From NCBI GenBank assembly GCA_029781535.1, contig JAKOWL010000002.1:1-50684 (forward strand): a stretch of 50,684 bases of DNA. The letters run 5' to 3'. Below, in pieces: positions 1 through 10,720 of this stretch. The notes below the pieces were generated by a model. It made no database searches, was not told where the DNA came from, and was given only the letters and a program-made list of their open reading frames with translations. Source of the DNA: Pseudomonadota bacterium. GTDB lineage: Bacteria; Pseudomonadota; Gammaproteobacteria; Burkholderiales; Methylophilaceae. The position numbers and the translations under genes were made by a program. The number at the start of each line of letters is the position of its first letter. Within the stretch, counting starts at the first letter, position 1.

Positions 1-342
1 GGCTCTGGGTGGTATGGTGGGTAAAGATAACGCTTTTTCTCCGGATACCAGATGTCCATCGGGTGCCGAGATTCGATAATACACGATATCGTCTTTATCA
101 TATTCCAGCAGATCTTTTGCCACTTGCGGAAGGTTGATGACGACGGTTCTGTTTACAACATCTACCTGATCTGCCAGAGCCAGTGCAGCGCGGAACAAAG
201 ACCTGTCATAAGCCAGGTTTGCAAAACGCAAAGCACGGTAGTAAGAGACGATAGAAGTGCCAATGAGCACTAAAGTGAGCGGCACTAGTACCCATAGCAT
301 CAGCTGCTTTTTCAGTGAGCTTATGTTGGATTTGGCAGACAT
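1..342 (-). CDS. Sensor histidine kinase, N-terminal part (cut by window edge)
   Basis: The visible 114 codons encode the start of a membrane histidine kinase. A short basic N-terminus is followed by one hydrophobic segment (about residues 14-28, LMLWVLVPLTLVLIGT) and then an extracytoplasmic stretch (ALADQVDVVNRTVVINLPQVAKDLLEYD) typical of the 2CSK_N sensor region of the QseC/TctE/PmrB group. The ATG (340-342 on the complement) lies only 4 nt after the response-regulator stop, so the two genes form one operon and a cognate pair. The dimerisation and ATPase domains lie outside the window. The family call comes mainly from the partner gene and this N-terminal pattern. Confidence 0.8.
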   Translation of the reverse strand, partial: MSAKSNISSLKKQLMLWVLVPLTLVLIGTSIVSYYRALRFANLAYDRSLFRAALALADQVDVVNRTVVINLPQVAKDLLEYDKDDIVYYRISAPDGHLVSGEKALSLPTIPPRA

Positions 343-346
343 AGGC

Positions 347-1012
347 CTAGGTTGCTTCTAACATGTAGCCTAGCCCACGAATTGTACGGATCTGTGCACC
401 AGTCGGATCTATCTTCTTACGTAGACGATGGATGTATACCTCAATCGCATTGTCGCCGATTTCTTCATCCCAGTTGCAAACGGCCTCTAATAATTGTTCC
501 TTGCTGACGACCTTTTCCGCACGCTGCATCAGCACTTCCAGCAAGCCGAACTCACGGGCAGACAGATTGATCAGCTTTTCATTGTCATAAGCCTGTTTGC
601 TAGCAATATCTAAAGTTAATCCTGCACAGCTCAGCGGCATATTGCTGCCCATTTTTCCTCGTCTGATGAGTGCACGAATGCGTGCTTCTAGTTCATCCAG
701 GCTGAACGGTTTGGTCAGATAGTCATCCGCACCCAAGTCCAGCCCCCTCACGCGGCTTTCAACCGCATCTTTGGCAGTCAGCATCATGACGGCCACTTTG
801 TTGCCTTGTTGGCGTATTTTTTTCAGTACTTCCAAGCCGTCCATATGGGGCAAGCCGATATCCAAAATCACCAAATCGTAGACGGAGTCCTGCAGCATGG
901 TCTTTGCAGTCAATCCATCAGAGACATGGTCGACAGCATAATTGGCCTGGGTCAGTGTAGTGATCAGGCCTTTGGCAAGTACAGCATCATCTTCTGCAAT
1001 CAAAATTCGCAT
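347..1012 (-). CDS. OmpR-family two-component response regulator (QseB/PmrA/TctD-like)
   Basis: A 221-aa regulator. The receiver domain (about 1-115) has the acidic pocket E7-D8-D9, phosphoacceptor D51 (LVILDIGLP) and the K of LTKPF. It is followed by a winged-helix DNA-binding domain ending in RLRKKID..IRTIRGLGYML. The ATG at 1012 was chosen because MRILIAEDD is the universal family start; the open frame continues upstream to 1378 only by chance. It is divergent from two small Ala/Lys-rich secreted protein genes and is followed 4 nt later by its histidine kinase. A hexamer direct repeat with an 11-bp period sits just upstream of the start and could be its own binding site. The exact subfamily (QseB, PmrA or RstA) cannot be settled from sequence reading alone. 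Confidence 0.95.
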   Translation of the reverse strand: MRILIAEDDAVLAKGLITTLTQANYAVDHVSDGLTAKTMLQDSVYDLVILDIGLPHMDGLEVLKKIRQQGNKVAVMMLTAKDAVESRVRGLDLGADDYLTKPFSLDELEARIRALIRRGKMGSNMPLSCAGLTLDIASKQAYDNEKLINLSAREFGLLEVLMQRAEKVVSKEQLLEAVCNWDEEIGDNAIEVYIHRLRKKIDPTGAQIRTIRGLGYMLEAT

Positions 1013-1024
1013 GCTTATTTGAGT

Positions 1025-1041
1025 CGTAAGGTTGGCGTAAG
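1025..1041. promoter_or_regulatory. Candidate response-regulator box (CGTAAG-N5-CGTAAG)
   Basis: Two identical hexamers, CGTAAG at 1025-1030 and 1036-1041, are separated by 5 bp. On the complement they read CTTACG-N5-CTTACG. This spacing matches the tandem-hexamer sites (CTTAAT-N5-CTTAAT type) bound by PmrA/QseB-like regulators. The pair starts 13 bp upstream of the regulator's ATG, in the 124-bp divergent region shared with the first Asr-like gene, so it could control either direction. This is inferred from one exact repeat. Confidence 0.4.
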
Positions 1042-1136
1042 TTTCTCTACGTATATTAGCCAACATGAGAAGCGCATACACATCGTTTAGCGCAGATTCA
1101 TGAAATAACCTCGTTAAACACCAAGGAGTTTTAAAT

Positions 1137-1382
1137 ATGAAAAAAACGTTGTTAGTCGCAATTGTAAGCCTTTTTGCTGCAAACACATATGCTGCGGATG
1201 CAGCGCCTGCTGCAGATGCTGCAAAAGCAGCAGAGCCAGCTAAGGCTGAGGTGGCAAAGCATACAGCGGCACCAGCAAAAAAAGCCAAATCTTTAAAAGA
1301 CACCGTTAAGAAAGCAAAAGAAGAAGCTAAACCTGCAGCTGCAGAGGCTGCAAAAACGGCTGAACCAGCTAAAGCCAAGTAA
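1137..1382 (+). CDS. Small secreted Ala/Lys-rich protein (Asr-like)
   Basis: An 81-aa protein. A clean signal peptide (MKKTLLVAIVSLFAANTYA) is followed by a mature chain made almost only of A, K, P and E (for example AAPAADAAKAAEPAKAEVAKHTAAPAKKAK), with no predicted fold. The start has a good AAGGAG ribosome site 9 nt upstream. Composition and size resemble the periplasmic acid-shock protein Asr of enterobacteria, but low-complexity sequence makes homology unprovable by eye. It is the first of two adjacent genes of the same kind (39 nt apart), divergent from a two-component regulator that may control them. The function is unknown. Confidence 0.75.
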   Translation: MKKTLLVAIVSLFAANTYAADAAPAADAAKAAEPAKAEVAKHTAAPAKKAKSLKDTVKKAKEEAKPAAAEAAKTAEPAKAK

Positions 1383-1421
1383 TTTTACGTAAGTAATTTC
1401 ATACCATTTTTTGGAGATTCA

Positions 1422-1628
1422 ATGATGAAAAAATTATCTGTTATTTTGATGGCTGCATTTTTGGCCGTTTCCGCAAGTGCATTCGCTAGCCAAGGCAAGC
1501 ATCATGCAAAACATAAACACGCTGCTAAAGCGGCCGCAGCTAAACCAGCAGAAGCAACTAAACCAGCAGAAGCAGCTAAACCAGCAGAAGCAGCTAAACC
1601 AGCAGAAGCAGCTAAACCAGCCAAATAA
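1422..1628 (+). CDS. Small secreted His/Lys/Ala protein with PAEAAK repeats (Asr-like)
   Basis: A 68-aa protein. The signal peptide (MMKKLSVILMAAFLAVSASAFA) is followed by a His/Lys-rich segment (GKHHAKHKHAAK) and a C-terminal run of five hexapeptide repeats of the type AAKPAE. ATG occurs twice (1422 and 1425), and a TTGGAG site lies upstream. The His/Lys-rich then KPAEA pattern closely resembles enterobacterial acid-shock protein Asr in style. The mature product is probably disordered, cationic and periplasmic. It is followed by a strong terminator and is presumably co-transcribed with the preceding gene. The role is inferred only from composition and neighbours. Confidence 0.75.
   Translation: MMKKLSVILMAAFLAVSASAFASQGKHHAKHKHAAKAAAAKPAEATKPAEAAKPAEAAKPAEAAKPAK
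1536..1625 (+). repeat. In-frame 18-bp tandem repeat, five copies
   Basis: The unit GCAGCTAAACCAGCAGAA is repeated head to tail five times (starts 1536, 1554, 1572, 1590 and 1608). Copy 2 has one substitution (GCAACT) and the last copy diverges at its end (GCCAAA). Each unit encodes AAKPAE, so copy-number change keeps the reading frame. Near-identity at third positions points to recent slippage or duplication rather than selection on protein alone. Confidence 0.95.
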
Positions 1629-1643
1629 TCAGTCTGGTCTTAT

Positions 1644-1673
1644 AAAAAAGCCACGCTGAGCGTGGCTTTTTTT
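1644..1673. terminator. Bidirectional Rho-independent terminator
   Basis: A GCCACGC stem, TGA loop and GCGTGGC stem (1650-1666) are flanked by an A-run (1644-1649) and a T-run (1667-1673). It ends the small secreted-protein genes on the plus strand and, read from the other side, the SMP-30-like operon, whose stop codon overlaps the T-run. Confidence 0.9.
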
Positions 1674-2502
1674 ATTTGATGGGGAGGATGTCCAGTTCTC
1701 CAGCTTTCATGTCAGGCACCATGATATAGGTTCCATCTTGACTGATTCCGATGTCGGCAGCAGATTTATATCCGCCTTTGATTTGCCTGGCCTTGCCTGC
1801 GCTGACCTGGAACACGTTTCCGTTTTGCCAGTCACTGACATAGATTCTGCCGGATTTTCCTTTGATGACACCATCGCCACCGCCAAAACCGTCCGCTACT
1901 TTGCTGGTCGCGCCAGTGCTTAAGTTGACACGGTAAAGGATGCCGCTGGCAAAGTCCACTTCCAGCATATTGTTACGACCCTCAAACAATAAACCGTTCG
2001 GTGCAAGAATGTCAGGGTTTTTACTATCTGCGATGGCCGTTACAGTGCCATTTTTGGCGATTTTGAAAATCGCGCCACCGGTTTTCAAATCACCGCTGTC
2101 GCTGACATATAAATTACCGGCTTTATCAGCTTCCAAATCATTAAGAAATTTGGGCGGGATCGGGAATGCTGGTGTGTCAGCATAGATGCGCCAAGTCCCA
2201 TCCTTGTTGATTTCCAGCACTTTATTTTTGTCGGCGACATATAAATTGCTGCCAATGATAGCGAGGCCTTTGGGATCATTCATGCCTTTTGCGAAAACAG
2301 TCACATTGCCGTGTTTGTCTATCTTGCTGATTTGACCATCGCCATCACCATTGAATTCACCGATTTCAGAGACATAGATACTGCCATCTTTGGCTTGTAC
2401 AACAGATTCCGGCATTTTAAGGCCAGTGATTTTTTTTGGCAGGCCACTATCTGCAAATGCGAAAAGCGGTGTGCAGGATAGTAAAAACAGTAGTTTTTTC
2501 AT
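1672..2502 (-). CDS. Secreted SMP-30/gluconolactonase-like beta-propeller protein
   Basis: A 276-aa protein with a signal peptide (MKKLLFLLSCTPLFAFA) followed by six NHL/SMP-30-like blades. The recurring pattern is G..Y.S....G.I.KI...G, as in GSIYVSEIG, NLYVADKNKVLEI, NLYVSDSGD, RIYVSDWQNGNVFQV. This fold is shared by gluconolactonases, lactonases and streptogramin-lyase-like proteins in the periplasm; the substrate cannot be read from sequence. It is the last gene of a five-gene minus-strand operon with a sulfide-dehydrogenase flavocytochrome and a PQQ-type propeller, 12 nt after the preceding gene. A lactonase acting on the product of the neighbouring dehydrogenase is an attractive but unproven guess. 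Confidence 0.8.
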   Translation of the reverse strand: MKKLLFLLSCTPLFAFADSGLPKKITGLKMPESVVQAKDGSIYVSEIGEFNGDGDGQISKIDKHGNVTVFAKGMNDPKGLAIIGSNLYVADKNKVLEINKDGTWRIYADTPAFPIPPKFLNDLEADKAGNLYVSDSGDLKTGGAIFKIAKNGTVTAIADSKNPDILAPNGLLFEGRNNMLEVDFASGILYRVNLSTGATSKVADGFGGGDGVIKGKSGRIYVSDWQNGNVFQVSAGKARQIKGGYKSAADIGISQDGTYIMVPDMKAGELDILPIK

Positions 2503-2514
2503 TGGGTTTTCTCG

Positions 2515-3075
2515 CTAGTAATAAAATTTGCTTAAAGGCATGTTATCCAAACTGTTACATGTGGATTGCAGGTCGCTTATTGGAGCCGCGTTTAATGCCT
2601 CTAAAAATGTCTTATCCGTTTCCAGTTGCTGGACGATTTGGTTCATGGCATTGGCATAAGCTTTTTCTATAGATATCTCCGGTGTTATTGCCAGCTCTCC
2701 TTGCTGCTGCGCCTGTTTTTTTATCGTCGTGATAGGGCTGCCAGAAAGTTTAGTGTAAGCGCGAGCAATGAATTCAGCATGAAAGACCCGCATTTGTGGG
2801 TTATAGAATATATGTGGCTCAATTAGCAATACGACGCTTGCGTTGCCGCTGCAATCGGTCACCGAAGCAAAGCGTTTTTCTAAAGCAGCTTTGGCCACTT
2901 TTTCCGTCAAGGGGCCTTTCATATGCCAATAATCCAAATATGGATGCAATAATCTTACGGGATGTTCGTAATGGGTTGGGGCGATATGTAAAGCGATGTT
3001 GGCAGGTATGGTTTCAGCCAGACCACTTGAAGAAAAGATCAGCCCAAACAGAAATATGAAAATGGTTTTCAGCAT
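2515..3075 (-). CDS. Hypothetical secreted protein
   Basis: A 186-aa protein with a signal peptide (MLKTIFIFLFGLIFSSSGLA), hence periplasmic or outer-membrane associated. The mature part contains two cysteines about 110 residues apart (TDCSGNASVV and STCNSLDN) that could form a disulfide, and a central segment (VVLLIEPHIFYNPQMRVFHAEFIARAY) with alternating hydrophobicity typical of beta strands. I do not recognise the family. It lies 8 nt downstream of the PQQ-type propeller gene and 12 nt upstream of the SMP-30-like gene, so it is part of that operon and is probably an accessory or assembly factor. Confidence 0.7.
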   Translation of the reverse strand: MLKTIFIFLFGLIFSSSGLAETIPANIALHIAPTHYEHPVRLLHPYLDYWHMKGPLTEKVAKAALEKRFASVTDCSGNASVVLLIEPHIFYNPQMRVFHAEFIARAYTKLSGSPITTIKKQAQQQGELAITPEISIEKAYANAMNQIVQQLETDKTFLEALNAAPISDLQSTCNSLDNMPLSKFYY

Positions 3076-3083
3076 AAGTATTC

Positions 3084-4316
3084 TCAGTGCAATGATGTGT
3101 TTTTGTAAATGATACGGTAAATATATCCCGAACGGTCATCTGATACATATAGTGCACCATCAGTTCCAACGACTACATCTACCGGACGTCCCCAAGCCTC
3201 GTTATTGTTAAGCCAACCGGTTGCGAAATCAATCACTTCTGTAGGCCTGCCATCATTGAATTTTACCCGCACCAGTTTGTAGCCGCTGGGTTCCTTGCGG
3301 TTCCATGATCCATGTAGGGCGACGATGGCATCGTTTTTATATTCATTGGGAAACCGGCTTTTATCGAGAAGCGTGATGCCGATAGGCGTGCTATGTGATG
3401 TGAACGTAATGGCGGGCGGGGTAGCAGTTTCGCAGAAATGCGGCTCACCAACAAAATTCGGATCTTGCACCATTTTCTTGTTGTCAGTATCGCTCCAGCA
3501 ATAAGGCCAACCATAGTGCTTGCCGGGTTCGATTTTATTCAGATGTTCAGGCGGGATTCCGTCATTGACTTTGCCGTTCTTTTTGTCTGAGCGCATATCC
3601 GCGCCATCGTTGGTGGCATACATGGCGCCTGTTTGCGGGTGCCAGGCAAAGCCTTGGCTATTACGTAGTCCATTAGCCCAGATAGGTGTTGGCGCATGTC
3701 GGCCAGCGGTTTTCAAATATCCAGCTGGTTTGCCATCGAGTGTGTAGCGCAAAATGGTCGCACGCAAAGGATCGGTTTTCATACACACATTGCAGCTGGA
3801 TCCAACGTTCACGTATAGAAAATTGTCAGGGCCGACTTTGATGGTTTTGAGTGTATGCCCCCCAGTAGGCAAATTGCTGATGAAAGGCCGGGGCGCAGAC
3901 CAAGCGCTATCCTTTTGCGTAAGCTTGACGATGCCATCCTCATTTGCGACGAGTAAGCTATTACCTATGAAGGCAAGTCCGTTGGGCGCATTCAGCTTGT
4001 CGGTAATCAGTATGGGCGCTTCGGCAACGCCATCCTGATTGGCGTCTGGCAGCATTAAAAGCCGGTTGGCTCTGCCTGTAGTGACGTAGAGATTGCCATG
4101 TTTGTCAAAAGTCATCATGCGTGGCCCGGTGAAATATTCGGCACCGCCGCCATCCAGCCGGGCGAACACATTTACCACAAATCCAGCAGGTAGTTTCAGC
4201 GTCAGGTTCGCGGGTGGTGTTGTGACATCCGCTGCATTGGCACAACCCACATTAGGGATGCTGCAAATGCCTAGCGTGAGCAGGGTGCTGAGTTTGGAAA
4301 TGATCGCATCGAGCAT
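3084..4316 (-). CDS. PQQ-dependent sugar/sorbosone dehydrogenase-type beta-propeller
   Basis: A 410-aa exported protein. The N-terminus is a signal sequence ending near CANAADV, and the rest is a six-bladed soluble GDH/sorbosone-dehydrogenase propeller. Recognisable motifs are GGHTLKTIKVGPDNFLYVNVG, GLRNSQGFAWHP, HYGWPYCW, ALHGSWNR and GRPVDVVVGTDGALYVSDD, in family order. Proteins of this family oxidise aldoses or aldehydes in the periplasm using PQQ. Extra cysteines (GSSCNVCMKT, PYCWSD, PHFCETA) could form disulfides. It lies 5 nt downstream of the fccB-like gene in an operon with a c-type cytochrome, which could accept the electrons. The substrate is not predictable, and some homologues have no tested activity. 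Confidence 0.85.
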   Translation of the reverse strand: MLDAIISKLSTLLTLGICSIPNVGCANAADVTTPPANLTLKLPAGFVVNVFARLDGGGAEYFTGPRMMTFDKHGNLYVTTGRANRLLMLPDANQDGVAEAPILITDKLNAPNGLAFIGNSLLVANEDGIVKLTQKDSAWSAPRPFISNLPTGGHTLKTIKVGPDNFLYVNVGSSCNVCMKTDPLRATILRYTLDGKPAGYLKTAGRHAPTPIWANGLRNSQGFAWHPQTGAMYATNDGADMRSDKKNGKVNDGIPPEHLNKIEPGKHYGWPYCWSDTDNKKMVQDPNFVGEPHFCETATPPAITFTSHSTPIGITLLDKSRFPNEYKNDAIVALHGSWNRKEPSGYKLVRVKFNDGRPTEVIDFATGWLNNNEAWGRPVDVVVGTDGALYVSDDRSGYIYRIIYKNTSLH

Positions 4317-4321
4317 GGTTT

Positions 4322-5602
4322 CTAGGTGAGTATGTCCGACCAGATATTAGTCGCCCAGGTATTGGCAAATGCACCTTCTTCCGCACTTGGCTTGGCCGAA
4401 ACGCCACCACCCTCCGCAGGCACCATGATCTTGGTGTTGGGGTTATAGCGATAAACATGGGCAACATGCATGGCCTGAGTGGCATCCACAAAGCTGTAGC
4501 ATGTGTTGGCAAATACCGGTGCTGGATCAGGTGTGCGATGATGCATCAGTTCCACGATAGCGTTCGCACAGATCTTGGCTTGATTGGTTGCCATATGTGC
4601 AGATTTTGGCAGGCCGCTGTCGATGGCATCGCCTATCACATGCACGTTGGGAGCCACTTTTGACTCATAAGTGAGGAAGTCTACTTCACACCAACGATTC
4701 TCAACGTTGTTCACTCCAGCAAGTTGCGCGGGCTTGCCTGCACGTTGCGGAGGGATTACATTGAGTACGTCTGCCTTGACCTGTTCAAACTCTGTGGTGA
4801 CAGTCTTGCTGGCGACATCTACGCTCACAAGGGCATTGTTCGGGCGGTAGTCCACAATGCCGGCATACATTTCGTTGAATGCCTTATTGAACAAGCCTTT
4901 CTTGGAGATGATTTCCGGGTTGGCATCTAGCGCGATGATTTTGCTTTTAGGTTTCTGTGTCTTGAAGTAGCTCGCCACCTGGCAAGCCCGCTCATACGGT
5001 CCAGGCGGGCAGCGGTAAGGTGCTCTGGGGATGCTGAGGGCAAATATGCCGCCATCAGGCATGGCTTCCAGTTGTTTGCGCAAATTGACGGTTTGCCAGC
5101 CGGCTTTCCAGGCATGCGGGATGGATTTTTGCGCATCTGCGGATGCCAAATTGGGGATGCTGCCATAATCAAAGTCTATCCCTGGTGCAATGATCAGGCG
5201 GTCATAGCTGACTTCGCCGCGCTGCATTTTGACGGTTTTGTTTGCGTGGTCTATGGCGATGACCTCGTCATGTACAAAGTGAATGTCATGATTCTTTTGT
5301 GTAAGCGCATAGCCAAACGTAAGGTCGTCAATCGTTTTGCTACCGCCCAGTACCAGGTTGCTCAACGGGCAGGATACAAACTGGTTGTTTCTTTCAATGA
5401 GCACGACTTCGATGCTGCCAGCACTCCACATGCGGATATATTTGGCTGCTGCCAATCCGGCATAACCGCCGCCAATGACCACGACACGGCCGATGCTGGT
5501 TTTGCTTTTCATCCCGGCGCATGCTGATATCAAAGTGGGTGCGGCGCCTAGTACAAGACCTGCTTTAATCCACTGGCGACGGTTGAAATTGAAATCAGTC
5601 AT
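4322..5602 (-). CDS. fccB: Flavocytochrome c sulfide dehydrogenase, flavoprotein subunit
   Basis: A 426-aa protein with a twin-arginine-like leader (NRRQWIKAG, R8-R9), then the FAD-binding VVVIGGGYAGLAAAKYIR. FCSD hallmarks follow: QFVSCPLSNLVLGG, PYRCPPGPYERAC, and WCEVDFLTYES with PNVHVIGDAI. The C-terminus (ANTCYSFVD...) matches the FCSD flavin-binding tail. The enzyme oxidises sulfide, or a related reduced-sulfur donor, in the periplasm and passes electrons to a c-type cytochrome subunit. The cytochrome gene overlaps its start by 8 nt, so the pair is translationally coupled. Both redox-active disulfide cysteines appear to be present. The physiological donor in a probable methylotroph is an open question. 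Confidence 0.93.
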   Translation of the reverse strand: MTDFNFNRRQWIKAGLVLGAAPTLISACAGMKSKTSIGRVVVIGGGYAGLAAAKYIRMWSAGSIEVVLIERNNQFVSCPLSNLVLGGSKTIDDLTFGYALTQKNHDIHFVHDEVIAIDHANKTVKMQRGEVSYDRLIIAPGIDFDYGSIPNLASADAQKSIPHAWKAGWQTVNLRKQLEAMPDGGIFALSIPRAPYRCPPGPYERACQVASYFKTQKPKSKIIALDANPEIISKKGLFNKAFNEMYAGIVDYRPNNALVSVDVASKTVTTEFEQVKADVLNVIPPQRAGKPAQLAGVNNVENRWCEVDFLTYESKVAPNVHVIGDAIDSGLPKSAHMATNQAKICANAIVELMHHRTPDPAPVFANTCYSFVDATQAMHVAHVYRYNPNTKIMVPAEGGGVSAKPSAEEGAFANTWATNIWSDILT

Positions 5603-5987
5603 GATTCGCTCCCAGAATCTGATGATTTAATGGGTATGGTGCTTGCGGTTTTTGCGCGGCAAAAAAATTAGCTAACTGTTCGATCTCATCAGAACTGAGT
5701 CCTTTTGCATGGTGATGCATGACAGTGGATTTGCGTTCACCACTTTTGAACGCGGTTAATTGTTTGATGAAGTTCTGCCTGTCCATGCCAGCAAGGGTGG
5801 CTTTACCTTCAGGGGCTTTGCCACCGGCAGGATGTATCGTATTGCCGGTGGTTCCATGGCAGGCAGCACAGGAAGCTGCCAGGCTGCGTATATGCACATC
5901 ACTATCTATCGGGGTATCAGCGTAGCCTGCAAAAGGAGCAATCAGCAGCATCGCAAAACATATACGTAAGGAGTTGTTAATCGTCAT
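5595..5987 (-). CDS. fccA: Class I monohaem cytochrome c (sulfide dehydrogenase cytochrome subunit type)
   Basis: A 130-aa protein with a signal peptide (SLRICFAMLLIAPFAGYA), a single haem-binding motif C40-A-A-C-H44 and a probable axial methionine in KSTVMHHHAKGLSSDEI (M90). This is the small c553-like cytochrome often paired with fccB; classical FccA proteins in phototrophs may carry two haems. It is the first gene of the operon, with an AAGG ribosome site, and overlaps fccB by 8 nt. It probably accepts electrons from the flavoprotein and possibly from the downstream PQQ-type enzyme, feeding the terminal oxidases. Confidence 0.9.
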   Translation of the reverse strand: MTINNSLRICFAMLLIAPFAGYADTPIDSDVHIRSLAASCAACHGTTGNTIHPAGGKAPEGKATLAGMDRQNFIKQLTAFKSGERKSTVMHHHAKGLSSDEIEQLANFFAAQKPQAPYPLNHQILGANHD

Positions 5988-6009
5988 TGTCTGGCCCTTG
6001 TGTCGGATT

Positions 6010-6015
6010 ATTATA
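6010..6015 (-). promoter_or_regulatory. Possible -10 element for the fccAB operon
   Basis: On the complement a perfect TATAAT stands 23 bp before the cytochrome ATG. No convincing -35 hexamer is seen at 16-18 bp, so an activator would be needed if this is the promoter. Confidence 0.3.
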
Positions 6016-6052
6016 GTGTGGATTTATATTTTTCTGATTTTAAACGGGCAAT

Positions 6053-6084
6053 AAAAAAGGTGTGTGACTTGCATCACACACCTT
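6053..6084 (-). terminator. Rho-independent terminator of the ankyrin gene
   Basis: An 11-bp perfect inverted repeat (AAGGTGTGTGA at 6057-6067, TCACACACCTT at 6074-6084) with a 6-nt loop is followed, on the minus strand, by a run of T residues (A-run 6053-6058 on plus). Confidence 0.9.
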
Positions 6085-6103
6085 GCTTATTTCAAGGCCG
6101 CTT

Positions 6104-6592
6104 TTAGAAGCATTGGCCTTCACAGCCTTCTTCTTTAACACCCAGGCTGGTCAACAGTTCTACCATTTTTGGGTTGCCTTCATCCTTGACGACGCGAATC
6201 AGTGAGACGCCGCCCTTCATTTTCTTGTTAATGTCAGCCCCTTTGGAGGCCAGATATTTCACGATATCCTCGAAGCCGTCAAAAGCTGCCAGATGAAAGG
6301 CAGTCATTTTGCTGACAGGATGTGCATAATTCATGTCAGCGCCTTTTTCCACCAGATATTTCACTACAGCCAATTGATCGTGGTTAGCGGCCATTTGCAA
6401 TGGTTGCCAAGCATAAAAACTGTAAGTTAACAGGGTAGGGTCTTTGTCGATGTATTTTTTTACTACATCCAGTTGACCATCTGTAAGCGCACCAGAAAGC
6501 TCCATGTATTCATCGTCCGTCAAGGTGCCTGCATGGCTGGTGATTGCAAACAGCAGGGCAAACGTCATCAATAATGCTTTAAAGAATTTCAT
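6104..6592 (-). CDS. Secreted ankyrin-repeat protein
   Basis: A 162-aa protein with a signal peptide (MKFFKALLMTFALLFAITSHA) and about four ankyrin repeats (SGALTDGQLDVVKKYID, WQPLQMAANHDQLAVVKYLVEKGADMNY, MTAFHLAAFDGFEDIVKYLASKGADIN, LIRVVKDEGNPKMVELLTSLG). The C-terminus carries a cysteine pair (EEGCEGQCF). The start has an AGGAG site 10 nt upstream. Ankyrin proteins of this size act as protein-interaction modules; bacterial periplasmic ones such as AnkB protect enzymes like catalase. No partner is evident here. It is a single-gene unit bounded by its own terminator. Confidence 0.85.
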   Translation of the reverse strand: MKFFKALLMTFALLFAITSHAGTLTDDEYMELSGALTDGQLDVVKKYIDKDPTLLTYSFYAWQPLQMAANHDQLAVVKYLVEKGADMNYAHPVSKMTAFHLAAFDGFEDIVKYLASKGADINKKMKGGVSLIRVVKDEGNPKMVELLTSLGVKEEGCEGQCF

Positions 6593-6623
6593 GTTTTTTG
6601 GTCTCCTAATCCCAATTTTAATA

Positions 6624-10514
<3,891 letters not shown>

Positions 10515-10554
10515 AGTGTATCTAAGGGAAATCAGGGCTAATTTTTAAACCGAT

Positions 10555-10563
10555 ATTCTACCA
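10555..10563 (-). promoter_or_regulatory. Possible extended -10 promoter of purL
   Basis: The complement reads TGGTAGAAT, an extended -10 (TGnTAnAAT) about 40 bp before the purL ATG. No good -35 is present, which fits the extended type. Confidence 0.35.
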
Positions 10564-10637
10564 GAAGCCACTAGCTTGCGCGATGACGGAAGGTGCGTTC
10601 AGCCGGTATCTTCGGCTAGGACTGGGGTGCTTGCATC

Positions 10638-10718
10638 GCGTGTGCGTTCATTATTGAAGCGCATGCGCCGCAAGCCAAGCGGGACGCGGATTTCAGGACG
10701 GTATTGATGGCAATGAAA
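10638..10718 (-). repeat. Dispersed ~81-bp palindromic repeat, copy D
   Basis: Read on the complement, this element begins TTTCATTGCCATC two bases after the feoB stop codon, passes through CGTCCTGAAATCCGCG and TCCCGCTTGGCTTG, and ends ATAATGAACGCACACGC. It aligns over its whole length with copies at 29473-29552, 36145-36226 and 46767-46847. The ends are inverted (TTCATT / AATGAA). It is the most diverged of the four at the left end. The rest of the purL-feoB gap holds only a small hairpin (AGCCG at 10601, CGGCT at 10613). Confidence 0.75.
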
Positions 10719-10720
10719 AG

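Noticed and set aside
1013-1378. Upstream extension of the response-regulator frame to 1378 (343 aa)
   Set aside because: The added residues are the antisense of the Ala-rich small gene. The family start is MRILIAEDD at 1012.
1536-1625. Possible CRISPR array or intergenic satellite
   Set aside because: The repeats are contiguous without spacers and encode an in-frame hexapeptide, so they are a coding minisatellite.
10540-10720. tRNA or small structured RNA between purL and feoB
   Set aside because: No cloverleaf or T-loop consensus. The stretch is explained by repeat copy D and a short 5-bp hairpin.
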